Source of the DNA: JANXLS01 sp038227045
GTDB lineage: Bacteria; Planctomycetota; SZUA-567; H5-PLA8
Length of the DNA stretch: 7,196 nucleotides
NCBI GenBank assembly: GCA_038227045.1
Contig: JBBRQD010000195.1
Span: 1-7,196, forward strand
Direction: 5' to 3'
Shown here in pieces: positions 1 through 4,532 of this stretch (the first letter of the stretch is position 1; each line of letters begins with the position of its first letter). Under the pieces are notes generated by a model that saw only the letters and a program-made list of their open reading frames with translations, made no database searches and was not told the DNA's origin. Position numbers and translations under genes: made by a program.

Positions 1-780
1 ATCCTCCAGCACCCGCAGAAGCTTGGCCTGAAGCGACAGGGGCAATTCGCCAATCTCGTCGAGGAACAGCGTGCCCTTGCGCGCCGACCGAAACAGCCCT
101 TCGCTGTCGTTGATCGCGCCGGTAAACGCGCCCTTCTGATGGCCGAACAGTTCGGATTCGAGAAGCGTTTCGGGAATCGCGGCGCAGTTCACCGGAACAA
201 AAGGCTCCGACTTCGCTGCACCGAGGCTGTGGATGGCGCGGGCGATGAGTTCCTTGCCTGTTCCGGATTCACCTGTAATCAGTACCGACGAGCGCGTCGG
301 GCCGACCTTGCGAATAAGCTCGCGGATTTTTTCCAGCGCCGGGCTTGAGCCGATCATCTCGAGCGGACCGAGTTTTCGATCGAGGTCGCGCCGCAGCATC
401 CGGTTTTCAGCGCGGAGTTCCGCGCTTTCCAGCGCCCGGGCGGCTTTGGTCAACAATTCGTCGAACGACAGCGGCTTCATCAGGTAATCGGCCGCTCCGG
501 CGCGCAGCGCCTCGACCGCCGTATCGACCGACCCAAAGGCAGTCATGAGAATAAATGGCACATCGGAACTCTCCGCGCGGCATTGGCGCAGCATTTCGAT
601 ACCGTCCATTTTGGGAAGGCGCAGGTCCGAAAAGACAAGCTGAATGGAATTCTGCCGAAGCGCGGCCAGCCCTTCGTTGCCATCGCGGGCCGTCAGTACG
701 CCATAGCCATTGTCGCCGAGCAATCCGGCGATTTCCTCCCGCAGCACTTCTTCATCTTCAACGACGAGTATCGTGCTCAT
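1..780 (-). CDS. NtrC-family sigma-54-dependent response regulator (C-terminus beyond window)
   Basis: Cytoplasmic transcription activator that remodels sigma-54 RNA polymerase after phosphorylation. The 260 visible residues hold a receiver domain (about 1-120) with the acidic pair at E8-D9, phospho-acceptor D52 in the context FSDLRLP, T80 and K102. A linker follows, then the start of an AAA+ domain from about 140: Walker A GESGTGKE (170-177), the sigma-54 contact loop GAFTGA (217-222) and Walker B ending LFLDE (238-242). The rest of the AAA+ domain and the expected Fis-type DNA-binding helix lie left of base 1, as such proteins are usually about 450 residues. The ATG overlaps the kinase stop as ATGA and has its own AAGGAG (786-791) five bases upstream, so the two are translationally coupled. 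All key residues are present, so it should be active. The family is certain; which promoters it acts on is inference. Confidence 0.96.
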   Translation of the reverse strand, partial: MSTILVVEDEEVLREEIAGLLGDNGYGVLTARDGNEGLAALRQNSIQLVFSDLRLPKMDGIEMLRQCRAESSDVPFILMTAFGSVDTAVEALRAGAADYLMKPLSFDELLTKAARALESAELRAENRMLRRDLDRKLGPLEMIGSSPALEKIRELIRKVGPTRSSVLITGESGTGKELIARAIHSLGAAKSEPFVPVNCAAIPETLLESELFGHQKGAFTGAINDSEGLFRSARKGTLFLDEIGELPLSLQAKLLRVLED

Positions 781-1973
781 GCGTTCTCCTTCCCGTCGTG
801 TTTCTGGCTTATTGGCAAAACGATGGTAAACAGGGTGCCCCGGCCTGGCTCCGATTCGGCGCGTATCGTGCCGTGGTGGCGATCAATGATGCTCAGGCTT
901 ACGTGCAAACCCAACCCGGTTCCTTTTCCCACGTCCTTGGTGGTGAAGAACGGTTCGAAAATCCTATCGAGATTCTCTTTGGAAATTCCGCATCCATTGT
1001 CCTTCACTTTAACCAAAACATTTTCGTTTATCATGGACGTTGCGATTTCCAGAATACCGCCCGGGTCGCTGACCGCATCCATCGCATTCAGGAAAAGATT
1101 GAGGAAGACTTGTGAAAGCTGTTCGGCCAGCGCATCGATGCGCGGGAGAGCCTTGTCGAGGTTCAATTTTATTTCGACATTTTTCGCGCTGCGCGAGAGA
1201 GTTGCAATTTCCAATGCCGCTTCAATGACCTCGTTGAGGCTTACGGGTGTCCAGACGGCCGGGGCGGGGCGCGCGTAGTTTATCAACTGGCCGACAATGT
1301 TTACGATACGGACAACCTGTGCGCGGATGCGCGTGAATTTTTCGGTGATCGGCGCATCGATGTTTTTGCGCAACTGGATGTCGCAGATGGCCTGAATGGA
1401 AGCGAGCGGATTCCCAATCTCGTGTGCCAAGCCGCTGACCAGCAGGCCGACGGTGGCGAGTTTTTCCTGCTGGAGCACTTGATTCTTTGACAATTCAAGC
1501 GCCGCTTTGTCGCGTTGATGGAAGGCCTCGAGCACGATCGCCATGTCCATCAGCAGAACTTTGCGATAGGCCGCCTGGACCGTTTGACACCGCTCGGGTT
1601 CGCTGGCGAAGTGCGTTTCCAGCAGCGGCGCGAAGAAATCGAGGTACAAGCCGTATGCGCCGACGTACCATTTGAAATCCAAACCAATGCGATAGTGCAT
1701 GTACCCGATGCTGCAACGCTGCGCATAGTAGTCGTTGTCAAATTTTGCGTCGAACAGGCTGAACAAATAACGCCGCTGAGCCTCCAGCAGACGCCGCAGG
1801 ACGGCGGGATCGGCGATGAAAGCCCGCGTTTCTTCAAAGGCTTGAAGATGAGCATAAAAACGATCGATAAACGCATCCGCGTGACTTTCGATCAAGGATT
1901 TTGACTCACGCAACGCGGAGACATCCGCGTCACTGATCCCGGCATACCGAAGATGTGCTTTAATCGATCCCAT
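777..1973 (-). CDS. Globin-coupled sensor histidine kinase
   Basis: Soluble sensor kinase of 398 residues with no membrane segment. Residues about 8-150 resemble protoglobin/globin-coupled sensor domains. The motif around H93 (H-x-RIGL-xx-KWYVGAY) fits the haem-ligating proximal histidine of the F helix, and Y40 in RFYAHL, 53 residues earlier, fits the distal B10 tyrosine. The transmitter follows: H-box SGLAHEIGNP with phospho-acceptor H184, N-box with N296, G1 DNGCG (325-329), F-box FEPFF (339-343) and G2 GKGTGLGL (349-356). Layout and residue spacing resemble the characterised kinase AfGcHK of Anaeromyxobacter (proximal H99, phospho-H183). Start: the ATG at 1973 has GGGAG six bases upstream. 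Upstream in-frame ATG (1994) and TTG (2036) have no good Shine-Dalgarno, although the 2036 start would add 21 residues. The partner regulator is the downstream NtrC-type protein. The ligand (O2, NO, CO) cannot be read from sequence. Confidence 0.9.
   Translation of the reverse strand: MGSIKAHLRYAGISDADVSALRESKSLIESHADAFIDRFYAHLQAFEETRAFIADPAVLRRLLEAQRRYLFSLFDAKFDNDYYAQRCSIGYMHYRIGLDFKWYVGAYGLYLDFFAPLLETHFASEPERCQTVQAAYRKVLLMDMAIVLEAFHQRDKAALELSKNQVLQQEKLATVGLLVSGLAHEIGNPLASIQAICDIQLRKNIDAPITEKFTRIRAQVVRIVNIVGQLINYARPAPAVWTPVSLNEVIEAALEIATLSRSAKNVEIKLNLDKALPRIDALAEQLSQVFLNLFLNAMDAVSDPGGILEIATSMINENVLVKVKDNGCGISKENLDRIFEPFFTTKDVGKGTGLGLHVSLSIIDRHHGTIRAESEPGRGTLFTIVLPISQKHDGKENA
786..791 (-). 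promoter_or_regulatory. Ribosome binding site of the sigma-54 response regulator
   Basis: AAGGAG on the minus strand, five bases before the ATG at 780 and lying inside the 3' end of the kinase gene. It supports the chosen start and independent plus coupled initiation. Confidence 0.75.
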
Positions 1974-1979
1974 TTGAGT

Positions 1980-1984
1980 CTCCC
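1980..1984 (-). promoter_or_regulatory. Ribosome binding site deciding the kinase start
   Basis: GGGAG on the minus strand with a six-base spacer (ACTCAA) to the ATG at 1973. It is the only convincing Shine-Dalgarno among the three in-frame starts, so the shorter 398-residue kinase is preferred. Confidence 0.6.
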
Positions 1985-2057
1985 ATTCATTCATCCTAAT
2001 GCTCAAGAGTTCCAATGTATAAGAATATCTTTTCAAGATTGCGAATTGCTCTGTTTG

Positions 2058-2073
2058 GTCAATTTCTTAACCA
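2058..2073 (-). promoter_or_regulatory. Weak sigma-54-like -24/-12 element for the kinase operon
   Basis: On the minus strand TGGTTA, five bases, TTGAC has the TGG and TTG triplets at the exact sigma-54 spacing. The GC expected at -12 is GA and the -24 box lacks its CAC, so the match is weak. It would place the transcript start near 2046, upstream of all possible kinase starts, and would make the system autoregulated. A sigma-70 promoter closer to the gene is an alternative. Confidence 0.25.
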
Positions 2074-2085
2074 CTGTATACAGTG
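2072..2085. promoter_or_regulatory. Perfect 14-bp palindrome, candidate regulator binding site
   Basis: CACTGTATACAGTG is identical to its reverse complement. It is flanked by a second inverted pair, TTCTTAA (2064-2070) and TTAAGAA (2090-2096), slightly off-centre. It lies between two divergent operons, about 25 bp upstream of the plus-strand sigma-54-like element and overlapping the minus-strand one. The dyad size suits a dimeric DNA-binding protein such as the Fis-type domain of the adjacent NtrC-family regulator. That pairing is inference, and the distance is shorter than usual for a sigma-54 enhancer. Confidence 0.5.
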
Positions 2086-2108
2086 CTGTTTAAGAAGTAT
2101 TTTATGAT

Positions 2109-2124
2109 CGGCATAGTTTTTGTT
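2109..2124 (+). promoter_or_regulatory. Candidate sigma-54 promoter of the small membrane protein/receiver operon
   Basis: CGGCAT, five bases, TTGTT matches the -24/-12 consensus TGGCAC-N5-TTGCW at GGCA and TTG with exact spacing; the -12 GC is GT. Predicted transcript start is about 2134-2136, leaving a leader of about 28 nt before the ATG at 2163. Proximity to a sigma-54 activator gene raises its credibility, but it is a motif match only. Confidence 0.45.
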
Positions 2125-2150
2125 CGTACTCTAGATTGGGGAAAACCAAC

Positions 2151-2156
2151 AAGGAG
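2151..2156 (+). promoter_or_regulatory. Ribosome binding site of the small membrane protein
   Basis: AAGGAG six bases before the ATG at 2163. It excludes the longer in-frame TTG start at 2136, whose reading would run through this site. Confidence 0.8.
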
Positions 2157-2162
2157 AATATT

Positions 2163-2462
2163 ATGAGCAATAATACGGGAAAAGTCGCTTTCGTCATACT
2201 GGCGGTCATCTTCTTCTTCGGATTCATGAAACTCATTTTAGGTGGTGTCATGGATATGGTTGCGCTGGCTTCATTTCCAGTCATTTTGAGCGCCGAGGCA
2301 ATCGTATTTGGAATGTTGTATGCAACTATATTCCACAGCGAGACTGAAGGAACAGCTGCGGCACATTCAGTCGCATCCATAGCCGAGCCAAGCAAACCTG
2401 CATCCCAGCGAAAAATTCAACAGGCTCATTTGTTCTCTCCGAGCCGAATGGTGAAATCATGA
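2163..2462 (+). CDS. Small two-helix membrane protein of unknown function
   Basis: Not recognised as a known family. The 99 residues contain two hydrophobic stretches, about 7-28 (rich in F, I, L and V) and about 33-57, joined by a very short loop, so a helical hairpin in the inner membrane is likely. A polar tail (about 58-99) rich in A, S, E and K follows. There is no signal cleavage site and no cysteine. The start is fixed by the strong Shine-Dalgarno at 2151-2156. Its stop overlaps the next ATG as ATGA, so it is co-translated with the single-domain receiver. It is transcribed divergently from the globin-kinase operon and has a sigma-54-like element upstream, so it may be an output of that system. 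Coding status is well supported by the ribosome binding site and the overlap; the function is unknown. Confidence 0.75.
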   Translation: MSNNTGKVAFVILAVIFFFGFMKLILGGVMDMVALASFPVILSAEAIVFGMLYATIFHSETEGTAAAHSVASIAEPSKPASQRKIQQAHLFSPSRMVKS

Positions 2463-2938
2463 AAACTATCCACGAACAATTCGCGCGGGGAGACAAGCCG
2501 GCCATCCTTCTGGCTGAAGACGATCCCGATCAATCGGATTCGTTGCGCGAAGTCCTTGAAAGCGAAGGATATGCAGTGGAAACCGTGTTCAGTGGCGACA
2601 TGGCGTTGCGGCGCTTATCCTCGAACAGCTATGCCGCTGCCATTATGGACGCGCGCATGCCAGGGCTGCATGGCGGAACAGTGCTGAAGGTGTGCCGCGT
2701 AGGTAGCCCGAAGATCTGCACACCAATTATAATGGTCTCGGCGTTTGCGTCGCCACGGGATTTAGACCAGTTCAAAAAAGACGGCGCCGTGGCCAGCTTT
2801 ACGAAACCGCTCAATTTTGCCGAGGTCATGAAATTCGTTCGCCAATTGGTGGTTAAGCAACATAGCGACGCTGGCAAGCAGCAATGCGAAAGTGCAAAGA
2901 GTGGCTGCGATGAAAGCAATTCTCCGATCTGCGCTTGA
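2459..2938 (+). CDS. Stand-alone CheY-like response regulator receiver protein
   Basis: A 159-residue protein carrying one receiver domain (about 14-132) and no output domain. The phosphorylation site is complete: acidic pair D21-D22 in LLAEDDPDQ, phospho-acceptor D64 in AIMDARMPG, S94 at the conserved Ser/Thr position and K116 in FTKPL. The last 27 residues are polar and unlike a receiver, with cysteines at 143, 150 and 158. Such proteins act by protein-protein contact or as phosphate shuttles or sinks. The nearest kinase is the divergent globin-coupled one, so it may receive or drain phosphate from it; this is inference. The ATG overlaps the stop of the small membrane protein, indicating coupling and perhaps a physical partnership. 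There is only a weak Shine-Dalgarno of its own. Confidence 0.92.
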   Translation: MKTIHEQFARGDKPAILLAEDDPDQSDSLREVLESEGYAVETVFSGDMALRRLSSNSYAAAIMDARMPGLHGGTVLKVCRVGSPKICTPIIMVSAFASPRDLDQFKKDGAVASFTKPLNFAEVMKFVRQLVVKQHSDAGKQQCESAKSGCDESNSPICA

Positions 2939-2953
2939 AAACAAAAGCAAGAA

Positions 2954-3301
2954 TTAACAATGCGAAAAACAACTGCCGAAGGGAGTATTAAACAGACTCA
3001 TGCCCATGTCTTCAGCGGCTCTTCCATATTGGCGGCTCCACCCAACGCGAATGGGTGCGGCGTTTGTGAGACTGAACGATTTCATCGCGCCGACCATAAA
3101 GTCAACCGGGCTTTTGACAATGCGCGCCTTGCAATGATCGCTGTAAAACTCATCACTAGTCCACATAGCTTTGAGCATGGGCGCGACTTCGAAATGACTG
3201 GCGACAAGAGTCTGAGCAAAGCCGGCCAAAACGCTTTTCAAACCGGGCGTCGGAGGTGGATAGCCGTACGCACTCCAGAACTTTCGAACCACAAATAAGG
3301 C
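2954..3301 (-). pseudogene. Remnant of a DUF1800-family protein (C-terminal part)
   Basis: The minus-strand frame encodes about 110 residues that look like the C-terminal half of DUF1800 proteins. It has VRKFW, then a predicted helical stretch with LKAMWTSDEFY, KSPVDFMVGAMKSF, and finally AEDMGMSLFNTPFG where intact members read like MGQ-LF-PPNVAGW. The family is usually about 450-600 residues and often sits beside a DUF1501 gene. Here the N-terminal part and the partner are absent, the conserved ending is lost, and the frame closes at 2954. The open frame continues rightward to an ATG at 3385, but that extension lies antisense to another remnant and lacks family character. The family call is from memory of its motifs. 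Decay is inferred from the truncation at both ends. Confidence 0.6.
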
Positions 3302-3317
3302 ATTGATAATTTCGAAG

Positions 3318-3464
3318 GCTTCAATCAAATTGAACTTTGCCAGGGGCTTTGCGGATATAATTTCATTTTCCGGGACTTTGGACATTCCAGCGGGCTACAA
3401 CCCGAATAGGGCGAAGGTCTATTTCGACGCGGGTGGAGTTTCAAAAGGGCTTACGTTAAAGGGT
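3318..3464 (+). pseudogene. Remnant of a probable extracellular repeat/beta-domain protein
   Basis: The plus-strand frame reads KLNFARGFADIISFSGTLDI followed by PAGYNP, KVYFDAGGVSKGLTL. This resembles a beta-rich motif seen in secreted proteins of Planctomycetota and relatives, typically F-kp-aDs-s-sGtldiPaGfnP with vdvGGVs--ftLd. I cannot name the family. Only about 49 residues match; there is no start or ribosome binding site before them and the similarity stops at 3464, although the frame stays open to 3596. It abuts the minus-strand DUF1800 fragment almost base to base. An accidental open frame is possible but the motif texture argues against it. Confidence 0.4.
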
Positions 3465-3618
3465 GCTACGTTTTTGGACCGCTGCTCGGCCTCCCCGCCC
3501 ATCGCTCCGGTTTTCGACCGCCGTTTACATGGATTCAATCGCGCGAAGTATAAATGCGTGTGCTGCATCATAATTTGTGATTTCGACTCCGCCTAAACCC
3601 CTCAAAAGTATAGGCTTA
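3465..3618. other. Gap with no recognisable feature
   Basis: Between the plus-strand remnant and the palindromic promoter I see no gene with a plausible start, no tRNA and no terminator hairpin followed by a T-run. The open plus-strand frame through 3596 has no protein-like texture after 3464. Confidence 0.5.
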
Positions 3619-3628
3619 GACAATTGTC
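3619..3628. promoter_or_regulatory. Upstream operator-like palindrome
   Basis: GACAATTGTC is a perfect 10-bp palindrome. It shares the half-site GACAAT with the larger palindrome whose centre is 19 bp further right, close to two helical turns, so both could be bound on the same DNA face by a dimeric regulator. Confidence 0.5.
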
Positions 3629-3633
3629 CCAAA

Positions 3634-3661
3634 TAGACAATCGATTGTCTCACTTTAAAAT
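3634..3661 (+). promoter_or_regulatory. Sigma-70-type promoter of the exported-protein operon
   Basis: TAGACA (3634-3639, 5 of 6 to TTGACA), 16 bases, TAAAAT (3656-3661, 5 of 6 to TATAAT). The transcript should begin near 3668, giving a leader of about 100 nt before the TTG at 3769. The -35 box and spacer are covered by the 16-bp palindrome, suggesting repression by occlusion. Confidence 0.55.
3635..3650. promoter_or_regulatory. Perfect 16-bp palindrome over the -35 region
   Basis: AGACAATCGATTGTCT equals its own reverse complement. It covers most of the -35 hexamer and the spacer of the promoter at 3634-3661. That position is typical of repressor operators. The regulator is not encoded in this window as far as can be seen. 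Confidence 0.6.
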
Positions 3662-3753
3662 TGTGTCGTTACGACTACCCCAAATGAAGTGGTATGGAAC
3701 CGCTCGAAGCGAAATCCTTTGGGACGCGCGTTTAATTCGGGCCGCAACGAGGC

Positions 3754-3760
3754 AAGGAGG
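3754..3760 (+). promoter_or_regulatory. Strong ribosome binding site fixing a TTG start
   Basis: AAGGAGG eight bases before the TTG at 3769. The next in-frame ATG (3790) is about 29 bases away, too far, and starting there would remove the basic n-region of the signal peptide. TTG is therefore the likely start. Confidence 0.8.
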
Positions 3761-3768
3761 GTAACGGT

Positions 3769-4500
3769 TTGAGAAATCAGAAAAGTTATATGCAAACCAT
3801 GCTTTTACTTCCAGTCTTCAGTGTCCTGAGTTTTGTTTTCGCTCACGGTGCGGACACTCTGCCTCGCGTTGACAAGCAGGTGATCAATTCCGGTGGTTTG
3901 GAAGTCAATCTTGCCAAGCGTCAAATCGCCATGGATGCAACCGTGTGCCTGGATGTTGGAATTCTGGAGTATCTCGTGTGCCGGCCAAGAACGTTTGAGC
4001 ACGAGGCATTTTTCTCGACAAAATGCAAACCGTCGCTTCTTCATTATTTTCTTCTGGCCCTTGACTTGGAACCGGCTTCGTCTGACGCACAAGAGGATTC
4101 CACGGAGAAGCCTCGGGACAAGACGAAATCCCGCGTTCGAATCGAAGTCGAATACGAAAAGAATGGCAAAACAATACGGCAGCCGATCAACGAATTGCTT
4201 GTGAACCGGGAGCGCAAGGACGGAGTTGTCTCTGATTCCTGGGTCTTTGCGGGGTCACACGTTTATCGCGAAGACGAAAGAAACATCTATGCCGCCGATA
4301 TTACCGGTGCCATCATTGGACTGGGAATCGATGGCTCCGCAGTGCTTCAGTTCGATGGTAAGATCGGCATTCCCTACCGCGGTGAGGATCAGGGCGTTCG
4401 GATCAATACAGCAATCTGTCCGCCGTCTGGCACACGCGTCCGGCTGATTGTTTCGCCGCGCGACTTGGAAACGCAAACCACAGCGAAGCAGGCTCCTTAA
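3769..4500 (+). CDS. Exported YdjY-domain protein
   Basis: A 243-residue protein with a Sec signal peptide: basic RNQK, hydrophobic core about 11-25 (LLLPVFSVLSFVFA) and likely cleavage around residues 26-29. The mature part reads like the YdjY domain common in Planctomycetota and relatives: a strand region LEVNLAKRQIAMDATV, LEYLVC, FEHEAFFSTKCKPSLLHYFLLAL, a charged variable loop (about 101-122), an acidic strand IEVEYEKNGK, SWVFAGSHVY and an ending ADITGAIIGL. Cysteines at 60, 71, 86 and 217 may form disulphides outside the cytoplasm. The domain has no established biochemical role. The gene begins with TTG behind a strong Shine-Dalgarno and is 32 bp from the next gene with no terminator between, so the two are likely one operon. 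The domain name is assigned from motif memory. Confidence 0.75.
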   Translation: MRNQKSYMQTMLLLPVFSVLSFVFAHGADTLPRVDKQVINSGGLEVNLAKRQIAMDATVCLDVGILEYLVCRPRTFEHEAFFSTKCKPSLLHYFLLALDLEPASSDAQEDSTEKPRDKTKSRVRIEVEYEKNGKTIRQPINELLVNRERKDGVVSDSWVFAGSHVYREDERNIYAADITGAIIGLGIDGSAVLQFDGKIGIPYRGEDQGVRINTAICPPSGTRVRLIVSPRDLETQTTAKQAP

Positions 4501-4532
4501 TCATAGTGGCTTGAATTGGAGAAATGTGAATT

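Noticed and set aside
555..1278. Long plus-strand open frames (555-1115 and 583-1278) of 186 and 231 codons
   Set aside because: They lie antisense to the kinase and regulator, whose motifs are complete. They have no family character or ribosome binding site.
1515..1904. Plus-strand open frame of 129 codons
   Set aside because: Antisense shadow of the globin domain of the kinase.
1974..2036. Longer kinase N-terminus from a TTG at 2036 or ATG at 1994
   Set aside because: Neither start has a usable Shine-Dalgarno, while the ATG at 1973 has GGGAG at six bases and already includes the whole globin domain. Not fully excluded.
2064..2096. Inverted repeat read as a terminator hairpin
   Set aside because: It lies between two divergent gene starts, has no T-run after the stem and is AT-rich. 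An operator is more likely.
2102..2395. Minus-strand frame of 97 codons
   Set aside because: Antisense to the small membrane protein, which has a strong ribosome binding site and a coupled downstream gene.
3302..3385. Extension of the minus-strand DUF1800 frame to the ATG at 3385 as a real N-terminus
   Set aside because: No family similarity and no ribosome binding site. It is antisense to the more protein-like plus-strand remnant.
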